A stretch of DNA of 64,000 nucleotides from JAGSPQ01 sp038206395 (lineage in GTDB: Bacteria; Myxococcota; Myxococcia; Myxococcales; Myxococcaceae). The notes below the pieces were generated by a model. The model did no database searches. It saw nothing but the letters and a program-made list of their open reading frames with translations, and was not told where the DNA came from. Each line of letters starts with the position of its first letter. The first letter of the stretch is position 1. The stretch is from contig JBBRAX010000001.1 of the NCBI GenBank assembly GCA_038206395.1, positions 186,001 through 250,000 on the forward strand, given 5' to 3'. This document shows positions 34,518 through 42,068 of the stretch, one piece after another. Both the position numbers and the translations under genes were made by a program.

Positions 34518-35714
34518 TTACAGGCGGACGAGGGTGGCGACTTCGGTGCCGCCTTGAAGCCGCACCACGACGCGCGCTTGCTGGCCCTGCACGCGTGACG
34601 CGGGGCCGAGATCGAACTCGAGGCCCTCGGCGGTGGAAGTGGAAGGCCGCGCAACTTCGGGAGCGTCGGCGAGGTACACGGCCGCGGTTGAGAAACGGTC
34701 TTTGCGCTGGGGTTGCACCACCAGCTGGACGCGTTCTTTGCGGCGAAAGAGCAGGACCTTGAACTCGGTGCGCTCGGCGACGAGCTCGCCCCGGCCGGGC
34801 TCGATGCGGGTCGGCACACCGCGATCAATCGGAATGACGTTTTCCGGCGGGGCGGGGTCCGACAGCTCTTCGATGGCGCGCTCACCTTCAGCGAGCGCGG
34901 CCATGGCGCGGGCGAACTCGGGGTTCGATTTGCTCGCAGCGGCGATCGACGCGCGCTCGGCGGGGCTCGCGAGGCCCAGGTCGTACCGGAAGAGCTCGTC
35001 GTAGCTCACAGGGCGGCGGCGCTCTTGCGTCACGTCGCGGTGGGCTTCGGCTTCGGCGCCACTGAAGGCCCGCTCGCCTTCTCCACCCAGCGCGGCGACC
35101 AGGCCGTCATCACTGGTCTCACTGCGCGCTGTAAACCACCAGGCCTTCGACCGAGCCTCGGGATCCAACATCCCCGCCTCGGCCCGTCTACCTGCATTCA
35201 GCGGGGTCAACCAGGCAGCGCGGTGGGCGAGCGCCTTGTCGATCTTCTGTACTGCGGCCGAGAGCCGCGCGTGAATCTCGGCGGCGTCTTTGCGGCCTTG
35301 CTGCGCCAGGTGTTGCACTGCACAAAGCGCGGACTCCATGCGATCTCGAGCGAAGAGCCCCTGCATCGCCCACCCCGTCCACGTGCTGCCGTCGTCGGAG
35401 GTGTCGGGCAGCGCCGCCTCTACCGCCTCGTCTGCCGCGCGCTTCAACCGCGACTTGAGGTCATCGACGCTCACCGCCTCACCCCAGGACTTCAGCCCTC
35501 CGCCGGGTACGAGCGCGAGGGTCGACTGCAGCACCGCCAGATCGAATGGAATCGCCTGGGTTCGACGGAGCAGATCGCCGGCCGCTTCGAGCACCCGCCC
35601 GATGACCGGCGCGGGATCCCCTGGCCGCTTCGGAGACTCGAGCTCGCCTTTCAGCGATGACAGCTCGTCGATGCGGGAAGTGTAGCGAGCGGCGGCGTTG
35701 TCATTCGGGTTCAT
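34518..35714 (-). CDS. Unknown protein following the sigma factor gene (398 aa)
   Basis: I do not recognise the family. There is no signal or transmembrane segment. Residues about 240-290 (FRYDLGLASPAERASIAAAS and then NPEFARAMAAL) resemble the short helical segment found in anti-sigma proteins after the sigma-binding region. The C-terminal 100 residues (TEFKVLLFRRKERVQLVVQ to ARVVVRLQGGTEVATLVRL) look like a beta-sandwich. It overlaps the sigma gene by 14 bp. A cytoplasmic anti-sigma or regulator role is a position-based inference. Confidence 0.75.
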   Translation of the reverse strand: MNPNDNAAARYTSRIDELSSLKGELESPKRPGDPAPVIGRVLEAAGDLLRRTQAIPFDLAVLQSTLALVPGGGLKSWGEAVSVDDLKSRLKRAADEAVEAALPDTSDDGSTWTGWAMQGLFARDRMESALCAVQHLAQQGRKDAAEIHARLSAAVQKIDKALAHRAAWLTPLNAGRRAEAGMLDPEARSKAWWFTARSETSDDGLVAALGGEGERAFSGAEAEAHRDVTQERRRPVSYDELFRYDLGLASPAERASIAAASKSNPEFARAMAALAEGERAIEELSDPAPPENVIPIDRGVPTRIEPGRGELVAERTEFKVLLFRRKERVQLVVQPQRKDRFSTAAVYLADAPEVARPSTSTAEGLEFDLGPASRVQGQQARVVVRLQGGTEVATLVRL

Positions 35715-36363
35715 GCTGCTCCTCCTGGCTCCTCACTTCGAGGAGGTACAGTTTCAGGTACGCCTGCGCGCGGCTGACGCGCTTGTACGAGTTCACGACG
35801 GTGATGCCGAGGATGCGGGCGACCTCGTTGTGATCGTCCATGTCCTGGTGGTGGTACAGGTCCCAGGCGCCCGCTTCGTTCGGGTGCTCGTCCTGCAGCC
35901 GCCGGAAAGCGACCCAGTATTCCTCGTGCGCTTCGCTGGCCGACGCCTTCGCCTCGGACGCCGAGATCGAACGCGCGACTTCGTGCGCGGGCTCTGCCGA
36001 CTCGTCTTCACCGTCGCGCGGCCCCTGGGCGAGATCCTCGCGCTGCCGGCGGTACCGGTCGATCGCGCAGTGCTTCACGATGCGCAGAAAGAAGGTCTTC
36101 GGAGAGGCTGCCTTTCCGGGCACCTGCTCCGACACTCCGCGAAACTGATCGAGGCCTCTGCTGAGGAACTTGCCGACGGCGTCCTGGAAGACTTCGCCAG
36201 CGTCGTCCGGAGACCCCCTCATGAACGCCCCTTGAACGCGGCGCACGACGGTTGCCGAAGGAGCTCGCCACCTCTCGACGAGCTCACCCAGCGGTTGATT
36301 GAAGGATTCGCCCTTCGCCCTACGGGAAGAAATCTCGGCGAACAGCTCGTCGTCGGTGAGCAT
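35701..36363 (-). CDS. ECF-type RNA polymerase sigma factor (220 aa)
   Basis: Sigma region 2 is seen at about residues 45-108 (AGEVFQDAVGKFLSRGLDQF, then KTFFLRIVKHCAIDRYRRQR). Region 4 lies near the C-terminus (VARILGITVVNSYKRVSRAQ), with an acidic linker between them. It directs RNA polymerase to unknown promoters. It starts at ATG 36363 and is the first gene of a three-gene operon with two unknown partners. A strong inverted repeat lies 50 bp upstream (36411-36455) and could be an operator or leader hairpin. Confidence 0.88.
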   Translation of the reverse strand: MLTDDELFAEISSRRAKGESFNQPLGELVERWRAPSATVVRRVQGAFMRGSPDDAGEVFQDAVGKFLSRGLDQFRGVSEQVPGKAASPKTFFLRIVKHCAIDRYRRQREDLAQGPRDGEDESAEPAHEVARSISASEAKASASEAHEEYWVAFRRLQDEHPNEAGAWDLYHHQDMDDHNEVARILGITVVNSYKRVSRAQAYLKLYLLEVRSQEEQHEPE

Positions 36364-36410
36364 GGTCGGGGGTGGGGCACCATACCTTTTGCTTCACGAA
36401 GCGACCCTTG

Positions 36411-36455
36411 AAATCCTGACGGCGCCCTAAAAAAGCGCTTCCGAGGTCAGGATTT
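36411..36455. promoter_or_regulatory. Inverted repeat upstream of the sigma-factor gene
   Basis: AAATCCTGAC (36411-36420) and GTCAGGATTT (36446-36455) are perfect inverted copies 25 nt apart. Four more outer pairs (CCTT/AAGG) follow after a small internal loop, and an inner GGCGC/GCGC pair surrounds an A6 run. It sits 48 bp before the sigma-factor start. In the minus-strand transcript it would form a long leader hairpin; as DNA it could be an operator. Confidence 0.6.
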
Positions 36456-36484
36456 TGAAGGAAGCCGCGTCTCGATTTTCCGTT

Positions 36485-36735
36485 GGGCAAGCGCAGCTGG
36501 TTTGCCCCACGAACTGAAGCACCCGGCCGCCGATGCCCTACACGCTCTGGTTGACCTTCGGGTCCAATGGTTCGAATCCACAAACATGGCTTCGGCACTC
36601 GGGTGTTCCAGTTCGTGAAGCAGTTCAGGCGCTTCCGCGGTTCGAATCCAGCAATCCCCGTTCATGGGGATTTCGCCCAATGGACAGGGCACTCGTCTTC
36701 GGAACGAGCTTCACCACGCGGCTTGCGCACTCGGG
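36485..36735 (+). other. Array of hairpins and tRNA-like fragments in a 396-bp intergenic region
   Basis: No protein gene is credible between 36364 and 36759. The T-arm consensus GGTTCGAATCCA occurs twice, at 36569-36580 and 36639-36650, exactly 70 bp apart. After the second, AATCCCC (36653-36659) sits exactly where a tRNA 3' acceptor strand belongs. Six bases on, GGGGATT (36666-36672), its perfect complement, begins a convincing tRNA 5' half: TC, D-stem GCCC/GGGC with a GG-containing loop, then anticodon stem CTCGT/ACGAG around CTTCGGA (anticodon TCG, Arg). The T-stem is poor (2-3 pairs). Other stems are GGGCAA/TTGCCC (36485-36507), 36508-36525 with 36600-36617 (16 of 18), and GACC-TTCG-GGTC at 36553. 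This is either a permuted tRNA or decayed tandem tRNA copies. Confidence 0.5.
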
Positions 36736-36762
36736 CGTGAAATTCTTTAAGAGGCGGGCGTG

Positions 36763-37470
36763 ATGCGCAGGACGATTGTGATCGGCGACCTGCACGGTTG
36801 CTACGACGAGGCGGTGGAGCTCTTGAGCTCCCTGCAAGCCACGTCTTCGGATCGCGTCATCTTCGCAGGTGACCTGATCGACCGCGGGCCCAAGCCGCGC
36901 GAGTGCGTCGAGCTGGCGATGCAGCACGAGTCGCTGCTGGGGAACCACGAAGAGCGCCACCTGAGGCAGCGCCTGGTGCCGGGCATTTTTCTTTCCGACG
37001 ATCATCAAGCCACGAAGGACGCGCTGGGCGATCGGCACTACACCTACCTGCGATCGCTGCCGACGTTCCTTCGCCTGCCCGAGCACAACGCGGCCATCGT
37101 CCACGCTGGCGCGTTTCCGGGCGTACCGCTGGAACAGCAAGAGCAGCGCCACCTTCTTCACATTCAGAGCATCAAGCCCCCCGGGAAGAAGAGCCTCTGG
37201 CCTTCGAAGGCACCGGCCGACTACACGTTCTGGGCGAGCCACTGGCACGGACCCGAGCGGTTGATCTTCGGCCACACTGTGCTCTCGGCTCCGCTGGTGC
37301 TCCCCTTCGCGGTCGGCATCGACACGGGCGCTGTCTTCGGCCGCGGCCTCACCGCGGTCGTGCTGCCCGAGTGGCGCGTGGTGACGATTCCGACCAGGGA
37401 CCATTCGGAAGGCCGCCACCAGCGCATCGGCAAGTACCCGATTCACGGCGACGTGACGGCGTACAGCTAG
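36763..37470 (+). CDS. PP1-like metallophosphoesterase (235-236 aa)
   Basis: Calcineurin-type motifs are all present: IVIGDLHGCYDEA (metal Asp and His), FAGDLIDRGPKP, LLGNHEERHL, and FGHTVLSAPL. The length and motif set match bacterial Ser/Thr phosphatases of the PrpA or ApaH-like group, so it may dephosphorylate proteins or hydrolyse dinucleotide polyphosphates. ATG at 36763 or the GTG one codon upstream may start translation; AAGAGG is 8-9 bases before. It follows the tRNA-like region directly. Confidence 0.9.
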   Translation: MRRTIVIGDLHGCYDEAVELLSSLQATSSDRVIFAGDLIDRGPKPRECVELAMQHESLLGNHEERHLRQRLVPGIFLSDDHQATKDALGDRHYTYLRSLPTFLRLPEHNAAIVHAGAFPGVPLEQQEQRHLLHIQSIKPPGKKSLWPSKAPADYTFWASHWHGPERLIFGHTVLSAPLVLPFAVGIDTGAVFGRGLTAVVLPEWRVVTIPTRDHSEGRHQRIGKYPIHGDVTAYS

Positions 37471-37473
37471 ACA

Positions 37474-38637
37474 CTAGACGAGCAGCCGCGGCACCCGCGC
37501 TCCGAGACTGCAGAGCACTTCGTAGTGAAGCGTCTGCGCGAGCTCGGCCAGCTCTTCGGCCGGAATGCGGTCGTCGCCCTGCCCACCCAGGATCACCACC
37601 TCGTCACCGACCTTCACGCCGGCGATGTCGGTGACGTCGACCATGCACATGTCCATCGTCACCCGGCCCACCACCGGCGCGCGCCGCCCGTGCACCAGCA
37701 CCGAAGCCCGACCCGAGTAGAGCCGCGAGTAGCCGTCGGCGTACCCAATCGGCAGGGTCGCGATCTGGCTGTTCCGCGAGGCCACCCAGGTGCCGCCGTA
37801 GGACACCGCGGTGCCCGTCTTGATCTGCTTGAGGTGCATCACGCCCGACTTCCACGTCACCACCGGGTGCAGGTCGGCCTTTCCGCCCAGCCACGCATCG
37901 GGGAGCAGGCCGTAGAGAAGAAGGCCGGGGCGCACGAGGTTGATGTCGAGCCCGTCGTTCACGTCGTGCAGGCCGAGCAGCCCCGCCGAGTTCGACAGGT
38001 GGCGGAAGCGCGGGTTGAAGCCAGCGTCACGCACCCGGGCGAGCCCTTCGCGAAACGCCGCGTGCTGCTGCCCGGTGAGCGGGCTGTGCTCGACGTCCGC
38101 GTTTGCGAAATGAGACAGGAAGCCTTCCAGTGAGATCGAGCCGCGCGCGCCGCGAAGCAACGTGAGGAACTCGGGCAGCTCTTCCCGCTGCACCCCGAGC
38201 CGGCTCATCCCGGTGTCGAGCTTGAGGTGTGCCGTGGCTGGTTGGCCATGCTTCTGGGCCGCGGCGACGAGGCCGTCGATGTGCTCCCGGCGAAACAGCG
38301 TCGGGGTCAGCTTGTGCTCGACCATCAGCTGGTAGCCGCCGTCGTAAGAGCCGCCCATCACCAGAATCGGGGCCTTCACCCCGCCCGACCGCAGCTCGAC
38401 GCCTTCTTCCACCAGGGCGACGCCCAGCATCGCCACCCCTTCCGCTTCGAGCACGCGGGCCACCTGCAGCGCCCCGTGGCCGTACGCGTTCGCCTTCACC
38501 ACCGCCATCACCTCGGCAGGAGCGGCCAGCGCAGTCGCCACCTTCAGGTTGTGCCGCAGCGCCGACGCCGAGACCTCGGCCCGGGTGGGGCGAATGCAGT
38601 TGTCGAGGGCGCGGCGGCGGGGAATGTCGAAGCTCAT
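37474..38637 (-). CDS. alr: Alanine racemase
   Basis: A fold-type III PLP enzyme (387 aa) that interconverts L- and D-alanine for peptidoglycan. The PLP lysine is K48 in MAVVKANAYGHGA. The second catalytic base is the Tyr of TGTAVSYGGTWVA, followed by PIGYADGYSR and GRVTMDMCMVDVT (the substrate Met-containing loop). ATG at 38637 begins MSFDIPRRRALD; an extended frame further upstream is not family-like. It converges with the phosphoesterase (3-bp gap) and diverges from the CxxC gene. Confidence 0.95.
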   Translation of the reverse strand: MSFDIPRRRALDNCIRPTRAEVSASALRHNLKVATALAAPAEVMAVVKANAYGHGALQVARVLEAEGVAMLGVALVEEGVELRSGGVKAPILVMGGSYDGGYQLMVEHKLTPTLFRREHIDGLVAAAQKHGQPATAHLKLDTGMSRLGVQREELPEFLTLLRGARGSISLEGFLSHFANADVEHSPLTGQQHAAFREGLARVRDAGFNPRFRHLSNSAGLLGLHDVNDGLDINLVRPGLLLYGLLPDAWLGGKADLHPVVTWKSGVMHLKQIKTGTAVSYGGTWVASRNSQIATLPIGYADGYSRLYSGRASVLVHGRRAPVVGRVTMDMCMVDVTDIAGVKVGDEVVILGGQGDDRIPAEELAELAQTLHYEVLCSLGARVPRLLV

Positions 38638-38719
38638 GGGGGTGTCCAGCCAGCCGCGAATTGGGTCCAGATACAGGCAGACGTTCGATTCGGAAAGGTG
38701 GTAGAGCAAATTTCAAACC

Positions 38720-39247
38720 ATGCCTACGACGCACAAGACCGGTGGCGAAGTCGACGCTTTCTGCAGCAAGTGCAACCTGAACCTCGCGCACACGATCATC
38801 GCGATGGTCGGCTCGAAGATCGTCAGGGTGAAGTGCAACACCTGCACGAATGAGCATGTCTTCCGTGGCATCCAGACCACGATGCAGGCGAACTCGTTCA
38901 CCAAGCCGCGCAAGTCGACCCGCATGTCGGCGGCCGACAAGGTGGTGATCGGCTTCCAGGAACGCATCGAGGGCAAGGACGCCAACAAGGCGCGCACCTA
39001 CTCCCCGAAAGACACCTACTCGATGGATGAGCTGGTGAATCACCCGACCTTCGGCCTCGGCATCGTCAGCGACGTCCGCCTGGACAAGGTGACGATTCAC
39101 TTCAAGGCCGACGAGAAGACCCTGGTTCACGGCCGCAGCAGCGGCAACGTGGCGAAGCCCGAGTTCAACTCGCTGCACCCCACCACCTCGTCACGTCCCG
39201 TGGCGAAGCCGGCGGAAGAAGCGCCTGCGCCTACGGTCGAAGAGTAG
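38720..39247 (+). CDS. CxxC zinc-knuckle protein with a SH3/Tudor-like segment (175 aa)
   Basis: The N-terminal half has FCSKCNLN and, 26 residues on, KCNTCTNEH, giving a four-Cys zinc site. The C-terminal half has VNHPTFGLGIVSDVRLDKVT then IHFKADEKTLVHG, a pattern like the small beta-barrel at the end of UvrD-type helicases and CarD-like proteins. A Pro/Ala-rich tail follows. It is probably cytoplasmic and nucleic-acid or protein binding. Its last 17 bp overlap the convergent DUF4388 gene. Confidence 0.75.
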   Translation: MPTTHKTGGEVDAFCSKCNLNLAHTIIAMVGSKIVRVKCNTCTNEHVFRGIQTTMQANSFTKPRKSTRMSAADKVVIGFQERIEGKDANKARTYSPKDTYSMDELVNHPTFGLGIVSDVRLDKVTIHFKADEKTLVHGRSSGNVAKPEFNSLHPTTSSRPVAKPAEEAPAPTVEE

Positions 39248-40289
39248 CTTCCCGCAGCAGTCCGAGCCGGCGCAGCTTGTACAGCGCCTTCAGGGTGTCG
39301 AGCTCGCGCTGTTGGCTCGCGAGGACGACGGTGCTCACGTCCCAGCGGCCGTTGATCAGGGCGGCGATCTGCCGTTCTTCCTGTCGCAGTGGCAACAGCA
39401 GCGTCGGGTCGGGCTCCATCGCAATCACCGTCAGCGGCGGCAGCTCACGGTAGAGCTCGGCCAGGTGCTCGCGCTCGACCATTCGGGCGAACTCGCGCAC
39501 CCGGCGATCTGACGGGTCGCTGTGGAGCAGCGCCGAGAAGACGAGTCCGGCCGCCTCGAACTGCCGCTCGCGGAGCAGAATGGCTCCCTTCTCGAGCATG
39601 TCGGCCACTGGGTCTGCCTCGAGGGCCCCGGCGCCTTCCACCTCGACCAGGCCCAATCGCAGCAGCTCGTAGACGCCGCGCGCGACCATGCCGCGCTGGA
39701 GCCCCAGCACCAGGCGCAACCTTCCTAAGTTCATTCCACCCGGCGTCGAGCACGCGTGCAGCAGCACCTGCTGCAGCGCGCCCCGCCCCGCCGTCACCGC
39801 CGAAGTCGACCGCACCACCATCGAGTCCAGCGGCAGCACGCGCTCGACGTCGGTCGCCTCGTCGAGCCAGCGCAGCGACTCGAAGAGCGCGTGGCGCAGC
39901 GGCACCTGGATCGCCACCCACTCGTCCTCGCCGCGATCGGGATCTTCCGACCAGTGGAAGCGGCCCGCGCCGGCCTGGCTCTGATCGGCGATCGCGCCGT
40001 ACAGCTCTTCGGTGGCGAGCTCTCGCAGCGCGGCGAGGTTCGTCTCGGCGCCCGAGGTGAGGGCGCGCATCAGCTGCTGGCCGTCGGCGATTCCGCCCTG
40101 CTCGATCGCCCGGGCCATGCGTTCCCACAGTGCGGGGCTGGCCGTGGCGACGACGTGGCCCTCGACGATGAACAGCTTGCGGTCACCGGCTTCCCACTGA
40201 AGCTGCAGCGCTCCCGTCTTGCGCGACGCGTCGAGCCACTGAAGAAGCTCGGGGAGTGGATAGCTGGAGACGTCGCCGTGAAAGGCCAT
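39231..40289 (-). CDS. DUF4388 (PATAN) domain protein (352 aa)
   Basis: The N-terminal 90 residues carry the DUF4388/PATAN signature: FHGDVSSYPLPELLQWLDAS followed by KTGALQLQWEAGDRKLFIVE. This domain is common in myxobacterial and other gliding or signalling proteins. The rest is helical with winged-helix-like segments (LYKLRRLGLLREATL). It lacks a receiver domain. ATG at 40289 begins MAFHGDVSS; upstream in-frame codons run antisense to the neighbouring gene. Role unknown, probably signal transduction. Confidence 0.85.
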   Translation of the reverse strand: MAFHGDVSSYPLPELLQWLDASRKTGALQLQWEAGDRKLFIVEGHVVATASPALWERMARAIEQGGIADGQQLMRALTSGAETNLAALRELATEELYGAIADQSQAGAGRFHWSEDPDRGEDEWVAIQVPLRHALFESLRWLDEATDVERVLPLDSMVVRSTSAVTAGRGALQQVLLHACSTPGGMNLGRLRLVLGLQRGMVARGVYELLRLGLVEVEGAGALEADPVADMLEKGAILLRERQFEAAGLVFSALLHSDPSDRRVREFARMVEREHLAELYRELPPLTVIAMEPDPTLLLPLRQEERQIAALINGRWDVSTVVLASQQRELDTLKALYKLRRLGLLREATLRP

Positions 40290-40320
40290 CGCGCGGCTTG
40301 AAAGGTTACAGTGGGATTCC

Positions 40321-41244
40321 TTGCGCGTCGCACTTCTCTTCATCGACGGCGTCGGAATCGGCTCGCGCGCCTCGCCCCACAACCCGCTGACCCGTGGCGA
40401 CTTCCTCGTCTCGCGCTTTGACGACGGCACGGGCACGGCGCTTCCCGACGGCGGCACGTGGACCGCGGCCGACACCACCTTCGGCATCGAAGGCCGGCCG
40501 CAGAGCTCGTCGAACCAGTCGGCGATCTACACCGGGCTGGCGGCGCCGAAGATCATCGGCGAGCACACGCTGGGCTACCCTGACTCGCGCTTGATCGAGC
40601 TGATCAACGCGCACTCGGTCGTGAAGCAGCTGGCGGCGAGGGGGAAGCGATCGACCTTCGCCAACGCGTACCCCGCCGCAGTGCTGGATCACATGGGGAT
40701 CCCGCGCCGCGGGTCGAAGGGCCCCGACGTCGAGCTCTCGCCCGAGCTCAAGCGCCGCATTCGGGCGTCAGCGAGCGCGCTGGCGATGGCGGCCGGCGCA
40801 GTGCCCCTTCGCACCTTCGACGATGCGCGCGAGGGAAAGGGGCTGACCCACGACATCGACGGCTCGTCGGCGCAGGCGCGCGGGCTCGATGTGCCCAGGC
40901 CGTCACCCGAGGAAGCGGCGCGAATCTTCTGGGGCCTGGCCGAAGACTTCACGCTCTTCGAGCACTACCTCGCCGACGAGGCGGGGCACGCGCGCGACGT
41001 GGACGCAGCGGTCAAGGCGCTGACGACCTTCGATCTCTTCGCCCGCGCCGTGGTGGCGCAGCGGCCGGCTGGCGCGCAGGTCTTCATCTGCAGCGACCAC
41101 GGCAACGTCGAAGATCTCTCGACCCGGAACCACACCCTCAAGCCGGTACCGGTGCTGGCCTTCGGCCCGCAGGACGCCAGCCGGATTCACGACGTCGCCG
41201 ACGTGGGTCGCGAGATCGTCCGCCTCGCGGGCGCCGAAGAATGA
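40321..41244 (+). CDS. Alkaline-phosphatase-superfamily phosphomutase-like protein (307 aa)
   Basis: LLFIDGVGIGSRASPHNPL at the N-terminus supplies the first metal Asp. RPQSSSNQSAIYTGL contains the candidate nucleophile Ser, and VFICSDHGNVED with STRNHTLKPVPVLAFG supplies Asp, His and His. This is the layout of cofactor-independent phosphoglycerate mutases and phosphopentomutases, though the protein is shorter than iPGM (about 510 aa). The substrate is uncertain. The start is TTG at 40321. Its last four bases overlap the next gene (ATGA). Confidence 0.78.
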   Translation: MRVALLFIDGVGIGSRASPHNPLTRGDFLVSRFDDGTGTALPDGGTWTAADTTFGIEGRPQSSSNQSAIYTGLAAPKIIGEHTLGYPDSRLIELINAHSVVKQLAARGKRSTFANAYPAAVLDHMGIPRRGSKGPDVELSPELKRRIRASASALAMAAGAVPLRTFDDAREGKGLTHDIDGSSAQARGLDVPRPSPEEAARIFWGLAEDFTLFEHYLADEAGHARDVDAAVKALTTFDLFARAVVAQRPAGAQVFICSDHGNVEDLSTRNHTLKPVPVLAFGPQDASRIHDVADVGREIVRLAGAEE

Positions 41245-42065
41245 GCCGGGTCGCGCTCGCCGCCCTGCTCTGCCTGGCGCCGGGCTGCCTGTTTCCGCTG
41301 GCCGGCCTCAGCACGCGGAGCACGGTGAAGACCGAGGCTGGCGACGTGCAGATCATCGCGTCGCCTGCCGAGCCCGTCGAACAGCAGCGGGTGGAGCGCG
41401 CGGTGAACGCGGCCACGAAGCACCTGCTTCGCTGGGGAAAGCTCGAGGTGCCGGTGACGCTCTACCTGCTGCCGTCGCACCTGCGCCTCACCAGCGCGAT
41501 CAACGGCTTCGGGTTCGACTGGCTTCGCGCGTGGGCGCAATACGACGTCGTCTACCTGCAGTCGCCCGCGACGTGGGGCTGGCTGGTCACCGACGGCGAG
41601 GTCGACGAGCTCTTACTGCACGAGCTCACCCACTGCGTGATGTACCAACGCATCGGCGACGCCACGAGCTGGAACACGAAAGAGGTTCCGGTGTGGTTTC
41701 GCGAAGGCATGGCGACGTGGACGGCAAACCAGGCGTACAAGTTTCCGAGCCTCGAAGATCTGGCGCGCTTCTACGACAAGAACCCGGACCTCGACCCGAT
41801 GCTGAACCCGGCGCCGATGTACCGGGACGACAGCGCAATCGTCTACGCCGCGGCCCACCATGGCTTCACCTTCTTCGTGCGGCGCATGGGCCAGCAGTCG
41901 GTGCACCGCCTGCTCGACGCGATGCATGGCGGCCAGCGCTTCCCCGCGGCGTTTCTTGCCGTCACGGGCATCTCCGCCGAAGCGTTCGCCCGCGAGTTCC
42001 GGCGCTACATCCAGTGGCGCGGCTTCCGCGGCATCGGGAAGCCGAAGAGCGGGTTGGGCCGCTGA
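41241..42065 (+). CDS. Gluzincin-type (peptidase MA-like) lipoprotein (274 aa)
   Basis: A short signal with lipobox LAPGC indicates a lipoprotein. The zinc motif is H127-E-L-T-H131 in ELLLHELTHCVMY, with a third ligand E155 in VWFREGMATW, as in the peptidase MA/gluzincin clan. It is probably a periplasmic or outer-membrane protease; the substrate is unknown. Translation is coupled to the phosphomutase-like gene (ATGA at 41241-41244). It converges with the next gene. Confidence 0.85.
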   Translation: MSRVALAALLCLAPGCLFPLAGLSTRSTVKTEAGDVQIIASPAEPVEQQRVERAVNAATKHLLRWGKLEVPVTLYLLPSHLRLTSAINGFGFDWLRAWAQYDVVYLQSPATWGWLVTDGEVDELLLHELTHCVMYQRIGDATSWNTKEVPVWFREGMATWTANQAYKFPSLEDLARFYDKNPDLDPMLNPAPMYRDDSAIVYAAAHHGFTFFVRRMGQQSVHRLLDAMHGGQRFPAAFLAVTGISAEAFAREFRRYIQWRGFRGIGKPKSGLGR

Positions 42066-42068
42066 GGC

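Noticed and set aside
36447..36763. Two short open frames in the tRNA-like region
   Set aside because: Translations contain WIRT, DSNH and FESSNP, typical false peptides made from tRNA T-arm sequence; no ribosome-binding site.
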